Shown piece after piece: positions 43,462 through 52,515 of a DNA stretch of 59,988 nucleotides. The DNA is from Thermodesulfobacteriaceae bacterium. GTDB lineage: Bacteria > Desulfobacterota > Thermodesulfobacteria > Thermodesulfobacteriales > Thermodesulfobacteriaceae. The stretch spans positions 1-59,988 of the forward strand of contig JANXAD010000007.1 of the NCBI GenBank assembly GCA_025062245.1, read 5' to 3'. Position 1 is the first letter of the stretch; each line of letters opens with the position of its first letter. A program made the position numbers and the translations under genes. The notes under the pieces are model-generated. The model had not been told where the DNA came from and did no database searches. It saw only the letters and a list, made by a program, of their open reading frames with translations.

Positions 43462-44061
43462 TTAACTACCCTTTAGAATTTCTCTTCTTTGTAAGGCTTT
43501 TTTAAGAGTTAAAGGATCTGCAAACTGAAGTTCCATTCCCATAGGGATGCCACAGGCAATTTTGGTCACCTTTATAGGTAAGTTTTGAAGATTTTCTAAA
43601 ATATAGGAAGCAGTAATTTCTCCATTTACCGTAGAAGAAAGAGCTATGATAAGCTCTTTTATTTCCTTAATTTTAATTAAATAAAAAAGATAATCCAAGC
43701 CTAATTCCTTAGGTCCAATTCCTTCCTTAGGAGATATTAAATAGTGTAAAACAAAATAAAGTCCATTATAAATTTTAAGACTTTCTATGTTAAAAACATT
43801 TACAGGATTTTCTACTACACAGATTACTTCCTTATTTCTGGTATCGTCTTTACAGATAAAGCACACCTCTTCTTCAGAAAGATTTCGACAAAATTTACAA
43901 AGTTTTAATTTAAAAGGTAGTTCCCTAATTAGATCTCCCAAAAGTTCACAAAGTTCTGGATGAGAAATAAGAAAGAGACAAATACGAGTAGCACTTTTTT
44001 CTCCTAAGCCAGGAAGATGGGCTAAAGTTTGAATTAATTTTTTAAGAATAGAAGGATACAT
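43462..44061 (-). CDS. recR: Recombination mediator RecR
   Basis: Works with RecO (and RecF) to load RecA at gaps. The 199-residue protein has the N-terminal HhH region (LAHLPGLGEKSATR), a zinc finger C-x2-C...C-x2-C (CKFC near 58, CFIC near 69), and the Toprim domain: VVENPVNVFNIE and SSTVNGEITASYI, near 82-155. The order dnaX-ebfC-recR is widely conserved in bacteria. Confidence 0.97.
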   Translation of the reverse strand: MYPSILKKLIQTLAHLPGLGEKSATRICLFLISHPELCELLGDLIRELPFKLKLCKFCRNLSEEEVCFICKDDTRNKEVICVVENPVNVFNIESLKIYNGLYFVLHYLISPKEGIGPKELGLDYLFYLIKIKEIKELIIALSSTVNGEITASYILENLQNLPIKVTKIACGIPMGMELQFADPLTLKKALQRREILKGS

Positions 44062-44069
44062 AAAAAGTT

Positions 44070-44405
44070 CTAAAATCCGGGCAACTTAAATCCCCCAGGT
44101 AGTTTGAAACCTCCTGTGATTTTAGAAATTTCTTCTTCAATCATTTCTCTGGCTTTTTTTAGAGCTTCATTAACTCCTGCAACTATCAAGTCTTGTAACA
44201 TTTCCCTTTCTTCAGGATTAATAATTTCTCTTTCAATTTCAATAGAAATTATTTCTTGTTTTCCATTAGCTGTAACGCTAACCATTCCACCACCTACTTG
44301 AACTGTAACGGTTTTTTCTTCTAACTCTTTTTGAGTTTCCTCCAATTTTTTCTGAATTTTTTGCATTTCCTTTAATAATTGCTGAAATTGAGGTGGTATA
44401 GCCAT
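44070..44405 (-). CDS. ebfC: YbaB/EbfC nucleoid-associated protein
   Basis: A small dimeric DNA-binding protein of 111 residues. A coiled N-terminal helix (LLKEMQKIQKKLEETQKELEEK) leads to the central beta region VQVGGGMVSVTANGKQEIISI and a helix DLIVAGVNEALKKAREMIEEE. The tail has a duplicated motif KLPGGFKLPGF. It lies between dnaX (4 bases) and recR (8 bases). Confidence 0.95.
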   Translation of the reverse strand: MAIPPQFQQLLKEMQKIQKKLEETQKELEEKTVTVQVGGGMVSVTANGKQEIISIEIEREIINPEEREMLQDLIVAGVNEALKKAREMIEEEISKITGGFKLPGGFKLPGF

Positions 44406-44409
44406 AGTT

Positions 44410-45939
44410 TTACTCCTTTAAAGGTTGTAAATAACTTATTTTAGCTGAAAAGATTTTTAAGATACTCTTTACCTCAGCTCTTTCTTTAACTTCTTCTATA
44501 AAAATTTTAGAGGATTCTTCTAAAAATTCTAAGTTTAATCTCCTATTAAAAAATTTTTCTAACTTTTCTTTTATCAGAGAAACATAGGAAGAATTTAAGA
44601 AAAAGTGTTTAGAGGGAATCTTTATAGACACCTCTTCTGAAGTTATTTCTGGTTTAGGAAGGGATGAAGCTAAAGGATAAAGAGGTGAGTTTTCTTCTTT
44701 TAAAAATTCTAAAAATCCCTCCCAAGTTAGATTATCTTTTTTAATATTTAAATCTTGAAAAGGAGATAAAACCTCAGATTGGTCTAAATTGTGACTTAAA
44801 ATTCCTGTAAAGTTTCCTTGAATTAAAGTATCTAATTTTTGAATAACTTCCTTTAAGGGGACTAATTTTTCAAATTCACATATTTTAGCTAGGGTAAGTT
44901 CAAATTGTAATTGAGGATAGCTACTCTTTTTCAAAATTTCTAAATCCCTTAAAAGGATTTGAAAAATTAAAAGAATTTCTTCAGTTTCACTTTCTAAAAC
45001 TAACTTTCTTAAAGCTGAGGTTTGAAACTCAAACCGACTCTCTTGAGGAAAGGTTTTCATTACCAAAAGTTCTCTAAAAAATTCAGTCATTTTTTCCATA
45101 AGATAGACTAGGTCTATACCATCTTGATAAATTTTCTGGGCCAGTTTTAAAGCCTCTTTGAAATTTCTTTCTAAGAGAGTTTTGGCTAATTCTTCTACTA
45201 AGGTAACTTCGTGCCATCCAAAAGCTGAAATTAGATCCTCCTTAGTTTTAACTCCATAAGCCATGGCTTGGTCTAAAAGGGAAAGAGCATCTCTTATACT
45301 ACCTTGAGCTTCTTTGGCAAGAATTTCCAAGGCTGAAAGGTCTATTTCGTAATTTTCCCTCTGACATATATCTGCTAAGTATTTAGTAATAAGAGTAGGA
45401 TCAAGTCTTTTGAAGTCGTACCTTTGGCAGCGAGAAAGTATAGTAGGAATCAATTTGTTGGGTTCAGTAGTAGCTAAAATAAAATAGACATGGGAGGGAG
45501 GTTCTTCTAAGGATTTAAGAAGAGCATTAGAGGCCTCTTTAGTTAACATGTGTACTTCATCTATGATGTAAACTTTAGCTTTTCCTTTAGCTGGAGAATA
45601 CTTAAGATTTTCTATAAGGTCTCTAATTTGATCTATTCCACGGTTGGAGGCTGCATCAATTTCAATTACATCTACATAAATTCCTTTATTTATTTCTAGA
45701 CAGTTTAAACACTCATTACAGGGTTCGTATTTGTCTTGCAGATTTTTACAATTTAGAGCTTTAGCTACAATACGTGCAACTGTAGTTTTTCCAGTTCCCT
45801 TAATACCGGAAAAAAGCAAAGCGTGGCTTAGCTTTCCCTGTTTTAAGGCATTAACTAAGGTTTTAACTACATGGGATTGTCCCACTACCTCTTTAAAAGT
45901 TTTGGGACGGTATCTTCGAGCTAAGACTAAGTACGACAT
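44410..45939 (-). CDS. dnaX: DNA polymerase III subunit gamma/tau
   Basis: Clamp-loader ATPase. The 509-residue chain has YRPKTFKEVVGQ near 10-21, Walker A SGIKGTGKTTVARI near 43-56, the four-cysteine zinc module (CKNLQDKYEPCNECLNC, near 64-80), Walker B VYIIDEVHML near 122 and SRC near 169. The C-terminal tau-like tail is short and low in similarity. I see no clear slippery run with a stem for a programmed frameshift. It heads the recombination block. Confidence 0.96.
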   Translation of the reverse strand: MSYLVLARRYRPKTFKEVVGQSHVVKTLVNALKQGKLSHALLFSGIKGTGKTTVARIVAKALNCKNLQDKYEPCNECLNCLEINKGIYVDVIEIDAASNRGIDQIRDLIENLKYSPAKGKAKVYIIDEVHMLTKEASNALLKSLEEPPSHVYFILATTEPNKLIPTILSRCQRYDFKRLDPTLITKYLADICQRENYEIDLSALEILAKEAQGSIRDALSLLDQAMAYGVKTKEDLISAFGWHEVTLVEELAKTLLERNFKEALKLAQKIYQDGIDLVYLMEKMTEFFRELLVMKTFPQESRFEFQTSALRKLVLESETEEILLIFQILLRDLEILKKSSYPQLQFELTLAKICEFEKLVPLKEVIQKLDTLIQGNFTGILSHNLDQSEVLSPFQDLNIKKDNLTWEGFLEFLKEENSPLYPLASSLPKPEITSEEVSIKIPSKHFFLNSSYVSLIKEKLEKFFNRRLNLEFLEESSKIFIEEVKERAEVKSILKIFSAKISYLQPLKE

Positions 45940-45967
45940 TTTTATTATTTTAAAACCTTTTTTTAAC

Positions 45968-45996
45968 TTGACAAGCTAAATTTCTAAAGTTAAGAT
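45968..45996 (+). promoter_or_regulatory. Predicted tRNA-Pro promoter
   Basis: TTGACA (45968-45973), 17-base spacer, TAAGAT (45991-45996), with the tRNA beginning 27 bases after the -10 box. Confidence 0.65.
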
Positions 45997-46022
45997 TTTT
46001 AAAGGTAAGATGATATAGTAAA

Positions 46023-46096
46023 CGGGGCGTAGCTCAGCCTGGTAGAGCACCGGTTTCGGGAACCGGAAGTCGCAGGTTCAAATCCTGTCGCCCCGA
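46023..46096 (+). tRNA. tRNA-Pro (anticodon CGG)
   Basis: Acceptor CGGGGCG (46023-46029) pairs perfectly with CGCCCCG (46089-46095), giving the C1-G72 pair typical of tRNA-Pro. D stem GCTC/GAGC, anticodon stem CCGGT/ACCGG around loop TTCGGGA with anticodon CGG at 46057-46059, T stem GCAGG/CCTGT with one G-T pair. CCA is not encoded. It reads CCG. Confidence 0.95.
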
Positions 46097-46238
46097 AACT
46101 TTCTGAGAACCTCCTTTCTTTAATTCTACCTTTTAAATTTTAGGAATAAATAGGAAAGCTCAAAGATTATATTGACCTCATTTTATTCAACCATCTTTAA
46201 CTAACACAAATAAATCCCTAAGGTTTTCTGCTGACAAA

Positions 46239-47288
46239 TTATATTATAAAAGTGGCATCTCCATAAGAATAAAATTGATAGTTCCTTTTAATAGCCTCTC
46301 CATAAGCTTTAAAGATAAGTTCTTTCCCAGCAAAAGCACATACTAAAAGAAGAAGGGAGGATTTAGGAAGGTGGAAATTGGTAATCATACCCGAAACTAC
46401 TTGAAATTTAAAACCAGGGTAAATATACAAATCACAAAGACCTTTATAGGAAGTTAAACCCCTTTGAAAGATAAACTCTAAAGTTCTTACTACTGTAGTT
46501 CCTACAGCAATTATTCTTCTTTTTTCTGTGAGAGTTTTTCGAATCTCCTCTACAACTTCCTCTTCTACTTCTATGTATTCGGGTTCTAATTTATGTTTCC
46601 TTATATCCCTTACTCTTATAGGTGCAAAAGTTCCGTATCCTATATGAAGAGTTATAAATTTTATAATTATTCCTCTGGTTTTTAATTCTTCCAAAAAATT
46701 TTTATCAAAATGAAAGCCAGCTGTAGGAGCTGCTATAGAGCCTTCTTTTTCAGCATAAACGGTTTGATATCTTTTTAAATCTTCATTTTCAGGTTCCCTC
46801 TTAATATAGGGTGGAAGAGGTACCTTTCCATATTGATAAATCATTTCTTCTAAGGGAAGGGTTTGGGTTATCAATTCAATTAAAAATTTTCCTTCTTCCA
46901 ATTTATCTAAAACTTTAATTTCTATGTCCTTTTCTATTAAAATTTGAGTTCCTTTTTTTATTCTTTTACCTTTAATTAGCGCTTGAGTTTTAAATTTAAA
47001 ACCTTGGGGTTTTTGAAATAAAAGTACTTCTACTTCTCCTCCAGTGGCTTTTTTCCCTCTTAACTTAGCTGGAAAAACCTTGGTATTATTTAAAATCAAT
47101 AGATCACCTTCTTGAAAATAATTCACTATTTCTGAAAATTTTAAGTGAAAATAAAAATTTTGAGTTTTTCTATCTATTACCAATAAACGAGAGTCTTTTC
47201 TTTCCTTAGGGGGATAATAGGCGATTAAACTTTCAGGAAGTTCATAATCATAATTTTGAAGATCAAATTCCGGAGGAATTCCAACCAT
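46239..47288 (-). CDS. queA: S-adenosylmethionine:tRNA ribosyltransferase-isomerase
   Basis: Converts preQ1 in tRNA to epoxyqueuosine using the ribosyl part of SAM. The 349-residue length is standard; landmarks are YELPESLIAYYP near 15-26, LLILNNTKVFPAKL near 63-76, AAPTAGFHF near 187, and VGTTVVRTLE near 263. tgt, the enzyme of the preceding step, is also in the window at 55789. It overlaps lysA by 26 bases. Confidence 0.97.
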   Translation of the reverse strand: MVGIPPEFDLQNYDYELPESLIAYYPPKERKDSRLLVIDRKTQNFYFHLKFSEIVNYFQEGDLLILNNTKVFPAKLRGKKATGGEVEVLLFQKPQGFKFKTQALIKGKRIKKGTQILIEKDIEIKVLDKLEEGKFLIELITQTLPLEEMIYQYGKVPLPPYIKREPENEDLKRYQTVYAEKEGSIAAPTAGFHFDKNFLEELKTRGIIIKFITLHIGYGTFAPIRVRDIRKHKLEPEYIEVEEEVVEEIRKTLTEKRRIIAVGTTVVRTLEFIFQRGLTSYKGLCDLYIYPGFKFQVVSGMITNFHLPKSSLLLLVCAFAGKELIFKAYGEAIKRNYQFYSYGDATFII

Positions 47289-48531
47289 GGGGTATACTTT
47301 CTAAAGCTAAGAGATCTTCTATGGTTTCTCTCCTTCTTATAAGATAAAAATCCTCTCCCTCTACTAAAACTTCGGCTGGTCTTGGTCTGGAATTGTAATT
47401 GGAACTCATTACAAAACTATAAGCTCCAGCACTCATAATAGCAATTAAGTCTCCCCTTCTTAGGGAAGGAATTTTTCTTTCTCTGGCAAAAAAATCTCCA
47501 CTTTCACACACAGGTCCCACTACATCCACTATTTCTTCCTGGTCTAATTTTTCTTCTACAGGAACAATTTTATGATAAGCTTGATAAAGGGCTGGTCTTA
47601 TTAAATCGTTCATACCTGCATCTACTATTACAAAATTTCTTCCCCAATTAGTTTTAGTGTAAAGAACTTTGGTTACTAAAATACCTGCATTACCCACAAT
47701 TACTCTACCTGGTTCTAAAATAAGAATAGCTCCTAAATCTTTAATTTCTTTTATAATAGCTTCAGCATATTCTTGAGGAAGAGGGGGTTCTTCGCTTCCA
47801 TATACAATCCCTAACCCCCCTCCTATATCTAAATACTTTAATTCAAAACCGAGATTAACCAGTTCTTTCCATAGTTTTTTAAGTCTCTTTATAGCTTCTA
47901 TAAAAGGCTCAACAGAAGTTAACTGAGAACCAATGTGAACATCAAGACCTATTCCTTTTAAATATGGATTTTGAAAAGAGATTTTATAAGCTTCTATAAT
48001 CAAATCCTCTGGAATGCCAAATTTACTTTGGCTAAGTCCTGTAGCAATATAGGGATGAGTTTTAGAGTCTACGTTAGGGTTAACTCTTAAAGCAAAGGAA
48101 GCTACTTTTTTAAGTTTTTTAGCTATCTCTCCTAAAACTTGTAGTTCTTCTAAACTTTCCACATTAAACATTAAAATTTCTGCTTTTAATCCCATTTCTA
48201 TTTCTTCTTCAGTTTTTCCAACTCCTGAAAAAACTATTTTCTGTGGAGAAATTCCTGCTCTAAGAGCTCTCTTTAATTCCCCACCCGAAACTACATCAGC
48301 CCCTGCTCCTAAACTTTTAAGAAGAGCTAAAATAGCTATATTAGAATTAGCCTTAACAGAATAACATATTATAACAGGTACTTCTTTAAAGGAATCACTA
48401 AAAACTTTATAGTGTCTCTTTATAGTCTTAGAAGAGTAAATGTAAACTGGAGTACCTACTTCCTTTACAATATCTATAATAGAAACGTTTTCACAGTGAA
48501 GAACACCTTTTTTATATCCAAAATAATGCAT
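47263..48531 (-). CDS. lysA: Diaminopimelate decarboxylase
   Basis: PLP enzyme that makes L-lysine from meso-diaminopimelate. The 422-residue chain has the PLP lysine in ICYSVKANSN near 55-64, HIGSQL near 199, the glycine loop IGGGLG near 236, EPGRVIVGNAG near 274-284 and the C-terminal CESGDFFARER region near 338. Its own promoter lies upstream; queA shares the transcript. Confidence 0.96.
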   Translation of the reverse strand: MHYFGYKKGVLHCENVSIIDIVKEVGTPVYIYSSKTIKRHYKVFSDSFKEVPVIICYSVKANSNIAILALLKSLGAGADVVSGGELKRALRAGISPQKIVFSGVGKTEEEIEMGLKAEILMFNVESLEELQVLGEIAKKLKKVASFALRVNPNVDSKTHPYIATGLSQSKFGIPEDLIIEAYKISFQNPYLKGIGLDVHIGSQLTSVEPFIEAIKRLKKLWKELVNLGFELKYLDIGGGLGIVYGSEEPPLPQEYAEAIIKEIKDLGAILILEPGRVIVGNAGILVTKVLYTKTNWGRNFVIVDAGMNDLIRPALYQAYHKIVPVEEKLDQEEIVDVVGPVCESGDFFARERKIPSLRRGDLIAIMSAGAYSFVMSSNYNSRPRPAEVLVEGEDFYLIRRRETIEDLLALESIPHGWNSSGI

Positions 48532-48569
48532 ATTTTCACACCTTAAAAGAAATTTTTTTAATCCTTTTC

Positions 48570-48597
48570 AATATAATAAAATTTCACTTTTTGTCAA
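48570..48597 (-). promoter_or_regulatory. Predicted lysA promoter
   Basis: Minus-strand TTGACA (48592-48597) and TATATT (48570-48575), 16-base spacer, 39 bases before the lysA ATG. Confidence 0.65.
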
Positions 48598-48761
48598 ATT
48601 ATCCCAAGAAGCCCCAGATTCCACAAAATTAAACCTTTCCTCCCAAGGGTTCCCATGGCTATCTCTACCTTCCTCTCCTCAAAAAACCACCCCTTAACCG
48701 CTTCACACTGCCTATAAATGACCCCCCTAAATAACATCAGGTACAAAACATCTGCCCATTT
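48597..48761 (-). pseudogene. 55-codon open relic with unusual codon use
   Basis: Between lysA and lpxB the minus strand has an uninterrupted 55-codon frame without a proper start, including KWADVLYLMLFRGVIY and GTLGRKGLILWNLGLLG. It uses GGG, AGG and GTG codons far more than nearby genes, as the IS remnants do. I do not recognise the protein. It may be a fragment of an inserted element; the assignment is weak. Confidence 0.3.
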
Positions 48762-48765
48762 TCAA

Positions 48766-49917
48766 TTATCTATGAAGTTTTAAAGTGGATATGTATTTAA
48801 GCATATCCTCGGCAATTCTCCAACTTGCTCCCTTAGGTCCTATTTTTTGTTTGATTTGAACTAACTCTTTCTTAACCCTTTCTCTTAAACTTGAATCTTC
48901 CAGATATTCCTCTAACTTTTTAACCAAACTTTCAACCTTTCCCTTTTCTTGAAGAATTTCTGGATAAACTTCTTTGCCTAAAATAAGATTAGGCAAACTA
49001 ATATAGGGAACTTTTATTAACTTTTTAGCTAAAAAATAAACCCAAGAAGGGAGAGAATAAGTAACTATGGAAGGAGTTTCCATGATAGCAGCTTCTAAAG
49101 TAATAGTTCCTGAGGCTAATAAAGAAACGGTAGAATATTTTAAAATATCATATTGTGAATCCTCAACCACTGTTAAATATTTTTTAGCTTCTTGCCATAA
49201 ATAGTGTTCGCTTAGTCCAGAGGCCTTAACCATTATTCCCTGAACCTTAGGTTGCTTTTTTTTTAAATTTTTAAATACTTCTATAAAAAGAGGTAAATGT
49301 CTCTTAATTTCTCCATCTCTACTTCCTGGAAAAAAACTTACTAAAGGAAGTTGGGGATCAAGTTTATAAATTTCAAAAAAAATTTCTTCCGAAAGGTAAG
49401 ACTTAACTATATCTAAAAGAGGATGACCTAAAAAAAGAGTATTAATCCCATAGGCACTAAAAAATTCCTTTTCAAAGGGTAAAATAACATAAAGTCTATC
49501 CACACTTTTTTTTAAAATTTTTATTCTTCTTTTATGCCAAGCCCAGACTTGAGGAGCAACATAGTATATCACCGGATATCCCATTTTTTTGGCTAAATTG
49601 GCTATTCTTAGGTTAAAACCAGGAAAATCAATAAGAATTACTAAGTCTATCTTTCTTTGCCTTAAAAATTCCTTTAAGGTTTGATATACAAACCAGTATT
49701 TTTTAAAATCAGAAAAAGTTGGAATTCCTACTAAGGATAAGGACTCTGCAGAAAAAAGCATTTCAATTCCAAGATTTCTGATCTTAGGCCCTCCAATTCC
49801 CACAAAGTGAAAATAGGGACTCTTTTCTCTTATTCTCCTTACTAAAAGAGAACCGTATAGATCTCCTGAAAGTTCACCAGTAATCAGTAAAACTTTACAT
49901 CCAAGCTCTCTGATCAT
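48766..49917 (-). CDS. lpxB: Lipid-A-disaccharide synthase
   Basis: Peripheral membrane GT-B glycosyltransferase that joins UDP-2,3-diacylglucosamine and lipid X. The 383-residue chain shows TGELSGDLYGSLLV near 12-25, DFPGFNLRIA near 98, YYVAPQVWAW near 118, LPFEKEFF near 146, PGSRDGEI near 196 and ASGTITLEAAIMETP near 269. It ends the fabZ-lpxA-lpxI-oxidoreductase-lpxB run and overlaps the upstream oxidoreductase gene by four bases. Confidence 0.96.
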   Translation of the reverse strand: MIRELGCKVLLITGELSGDLYGSLLVRRIREKSPYFHFVGIGGPKIRNLGIEMLFSAESLSLVGIPTFSDFKKYWFVYQTLKEFLRQRKIDLVILIDFPGFNLRIANLAKKMGYPVIYYVAPQVWAWHKRRIKILKKSVDRLYVILPFEKEFFSAYGINTLFLGHPLLDIVKSYLSEEIFFEIYKLDPQLPLVSFFPGSRDGEIKRHLPLFIEVFKNLKKKQPKVQGIMVKASGLSEHYLWQEAKKYLTVVEDSQYDILKYSTVSLLASGTITLEAAIMETPSIVTYSLPSWVYFLAKKLIKVPYISLPNLILGKEVYPEILQEKGKVESLVKKLEEYLEDSSLRERVKKELVQIKQKIGPKGASWRIAEDMLKYISTLKLHR

Positions 49918-50873
49918 TTTAACTTTTGAAGATGGCTTTCCACAGAATTTTTTATTAAAAAGGCTAACCTTAAAGCCTCTAAGGCTTCTCTTCCAGAGAC
50001 TTGAACCCTTTCTCCATAGAGTACACTTCTTACAAAAGCCTTAAGTTCTTCTTTTAAAGGATCGGTATTTAAAAACCCTCTTTTAAAAGGAATAAATTCC
50101 CTTTTTTGAGGATTTACCTTAATTTCTAAAAAACTTTTTTCTAAGGTATCTACTACATAATAAACTCCCTTTTCAAAAACTCTGAATCTTCTTTCTTTCT
50201 TAAGCGATACTCTGCTGGCAGTAAAGTTAGCCGTAGTTTCATCTTCAAATACTACCCTGGCATTAACTATATCATAATGATCTGAAAAAAGAGGAGCTCC
50301 TACTGCGTGAATCATTTTTATCTTAGGATACCCCTTAAGATATAAGGCTAAATCTAAATCGTGAATCATAAGATCTAATACTACATCTATATCTAAATTT
50401 CTTTCTACAAAAGAAGAAAGACGATGGGCCTCTATAAATAAGGGATTAAGAACTTTTTCCATAAGTAGTTTAACTGGTTCTTGAAACCTTTCCACATATC
50501 CTATCTGAAAAGGAACTCCTTCTTTTTCAGAAATTTCTACTAATTCTAAACTGTGTTCCCAAGATGAGGCTATAGGTTTTTCTAAAAAAACTGCCTTTTT
50601 TCTTAATAAAAATTCCTTAGCAATTTCATAATGAGTAATGGTAGGAGTAGCTATAACTACTGCCTCTACTTTTTCTATTACTTTCCTAAAATCTGAATAA
50701 ACCTCAGGTTCTATTTGATACCTCTTTTTTAAGTTTTTAGCTACTTCTTGAGCTTTATCTAAATTTATATCTACCAAAGCTTTTAAATTTACCTCTGAAA
50801 GATTAGCTAATTTTTCAGCATGAAATTTTCCCAAATGTCCTGTTCCAATTACTGCTAAGTTAATTTTCTTCAT
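49914..50873 (-). CDS. Gfo/Idh/MocA family oxidoreductase in the lipid A cluster
   Basis: An NAD(P)-dependent oxidoreductase of about 319 residues: N-terminal Rossmann fold with VIGTGHLGKFHAEKL near 8-22, AVVIATPTITHYE near 73, and VFLEKPIASSW near 93 containing the EKP motif. It sits between lpxI and lpxB. In this position it may act on a UDP-sugar of the lipid A path (for example C3 oxidation as by GnnA), but no GnnB aminotransferase is adjacent. The open frame starts with TTG at 50888; ATG at 50873 is preferred. Confidence 0.85.
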   Translation of the reverse strand: MKKINLAVIGTGHLGKFHAEKLANLSEVNLKALVDINLDKAQEVAKNLKKRYQIEPEVYSDFRKVIEKVEAVVIATPTITHYEIAKEFLLRKKAVFLEKPIASSWEHSLELVEISEKEGVPFQIGYVERFQEPVKLLMEKVLNPLFIEAHRLSSFVERNLDIDVVLDLMIHDLDLALYLKGYPKIKMIHAVGAPLFSDHYDIVNARVVFEDETTANFTASRVSLKKERRFRVFEKGVYYVVDTLEKSFLEIKVNPQKREFIPFKRGFLNTDPLKEELKAFVRSVLYGERVQVSGREALEALRLAFLIKNSVESHLQKLK

Positions 50874-51684
50874 CTTTATAACCAACAATAGAAATTCCGT
50901 ATTGATTAGCTAATTTTAAAGCTTTTTCTTTTTGCAAAAAGAAAGTTTTATGAGCTTCTAAGGCTAAAATTTTAGCTTTAGCCTTAATAATGGTTTCTAT
51001 GGTTTTTTCTCCAACCACTGGAAGATCAAGTCTCATATCTTGCAAGGGTTTGACTACCTTCACTACCACTGTATGCTTTCTCAAACTTCCAGCTCTTAAG
51101 ATAGTTGCATCTGTCCCTTCCATAGCTTCAACAGCTACAGTCATTCGATCCTTTACTACTACGCACTGCCCTATATCTAATTTTCCTAAAGCCTTAGCCA
51201 TTTTAAAACCATATTTTATATCTTCCCATTCTTCCCGATTGGGTTCCCTCTTAGTTAAAATTCCTTCGGGAGTTAAAAATTCTTGTAAAAATTCTGAGGG
51301 AGCCCTAACCGAAAATCCCTCTCTTTCTAATTCTTCAATTAAAGCCCTAAGAAGGGTATCATCTTCTTTATTCTTAACCTTTCTCCAAATAGAAAGAGCT
51401 TTAAAATCAGGAATTCCTATTTTTAAGGCATAACTCTTATCAATTTTCCCTAAGAATACTAAATTTTTTACTTTTCTTTCTTTAAAAATCTTCATAAGTT
51501 TTTCTAACTGGCCTATATAAATTTGATGAACCTCTTCGGAGTAATTTTTCAACTTTTCCCTTTGACTTTTAGAAAAGCATATACCGATAATTTGGAAATG
51601 TTTCTTTTTAAGGTTTTCTGCAAGAATAATAGGAAATTCTCCTTCTCCTGCAACCAGTCCTATCAGAGGATTGACTTCATCCAT
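50860..51684 (-). CDS. lpxI: UDP-2,3-diacylglucosamine pyrophosphatase LpxI
   Basis: Hydrolyses UDP-2,3-diacylglucosamine to lipid X; it replaces LpxH in many bacteria. The 274-residue chain begins with IGLVAGEGEFPIILAENL, has LVFLGKIDKSYALKIG near 75-90, the region VAVEAMEGTDATILRAG near 183-199, and RLDLPVVGEKTIE near 221. Position between lpxA and lpxB fits. The end overlaps the oxidoreductase start. Confidence 0.95.
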   Translation of the reverse strand: MDEVNPLIGLVAGEGEFPIILAENLKKKHFQIIGICFSKSQREKLKNYSEEVHQIYIGQLEKLMKIFKERKVKNLVFLGKIDKSYALKIGIPDFKALSIWRKVKNKEDDTLLRALIEELEREGFSVRAPSEFLQEFLTPEGILTKREPNREEWEDIKYGFKMAKALGKLDIGQCVVVKDRMTVAVEAMEGTDATILRAGSLRKHTVVVKVVKPLQDMRLDLPVVGEKTIETIIKAKAKILALEAHKTFFLQKEKALKLANQYGISIVGYKDEEN

Positions 51685-51699
51685 AAAACTGAAAAGAAT

Positions 51700-52500
51700 T
51701 TAATCTCCCTCAAAAGGCTTTCTTCTCATTATACCTTGTTTAGAAGGATTTTCCAAAAAACTTATGATTTCCTTAATAACAGGATCTAAACCATAAATGT
51801 CTTTTAGTTCCTGAATAACCTCTTTAAGAGTAGCTGGACCATCCAAAAAAATTCCTAAGGCTTGAGAAATTTTTCTTATCTCCTCTCTATCAAAGCCAGC
51901 TCTTCTTAATCCTATTAAATTAATACCTTGAATCTTAGCTGGAACTCCAAAAACTTTTACATAAGGGGGTACATCCTTATCAACTCCGCTCATAGCTCCT
52001 ACAAAAGCATAGGAACCAACTCTACAGTATTGATGAACTGCGGCAAATCCCCCTAAAACCACTCTATCCCCTAAAACCACATGACCACCTAAGGTTGCAT
52101 TGTTAGCCATAACTACATAGTTCCCTACCTTACAATCATGGGCTATATGACTATAACTCATAATCAAACAGTAGTTTCCAATCTTAGTGATTTCCTTATC
52201 ATAGGTTGTTCCTCGGTGAATAGTTACAAACTCTCTAATAATATTATAATCTCCTATTTCTACATAGGTTTCTTCCCCTTTATAACCCAAATGTTGAGGT
52301 GGGGTTCCTATAACCGCAAAGGGTCCAATTTGATTATACTTTCCTATCTTAGTATTAGCCTCTATATAAGAGTAAGGTTTGATAATAGTTCCTTTACCAA
52401 TATATACCTTAGGACCAATATATACTCCTTTGCCAATTTCTACTTCCTCTTCTATCTCAGCTTTAGGATCTATATAAGCTGTAGAATCAATTTTAATCAT
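51700..52500 (-). CDS. lpxA: UDP-N-acetylglucosamine acyltransferase
   Basis: First enzyme of lipid A synthesis, transferring a hydroxyacyl chain from ACP. The 266-residue protein is a left-handed beta helix of hexapeptide repeats (AEIEEEVEIGKGVYIGP and onward). The catalytic histidine is in SHIAHDCKVGNYV near 121-133; RREGFDREEI-like sequence (RRAGFDREEI) lies near 205. It follows fabZ by 15 bases, as in the usual fabZ-lpxA order. Confidence 0.97.
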   Translation of the reverse strand: MIKIDSTAYIDPKAEIEEEVEIGKGVYIGPKVYIGKGTIIKPYSYIEANTKIGKYNQIGPFAVIGTPPQHLGYKGEETYVEIGDYNIIREFVTIHRGTTYDKEITKIGNYCLIMSYSHIAHDCKVGNYVVMANNATLGGHVVLGDRVVLGGFAAVHQYCRVGSYAFVGAMSGVDKDVPPYVKVFGVPAKIQGINLIGLRRAGFDREEIRKISQALGIFLDGPATLKEVIQELKDIYGLDPVIKEIISFLENPSKQGIMRRKPFEGD

Positions 52501-52515
52501 GATAAAACCCTCTTT

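Noticed and set aside
44410-45939. Programmed frameshift in dnaX for a gamma form
   Set aside because: No run of A residues with a following stem was found at the expected place after the ATPase domain.
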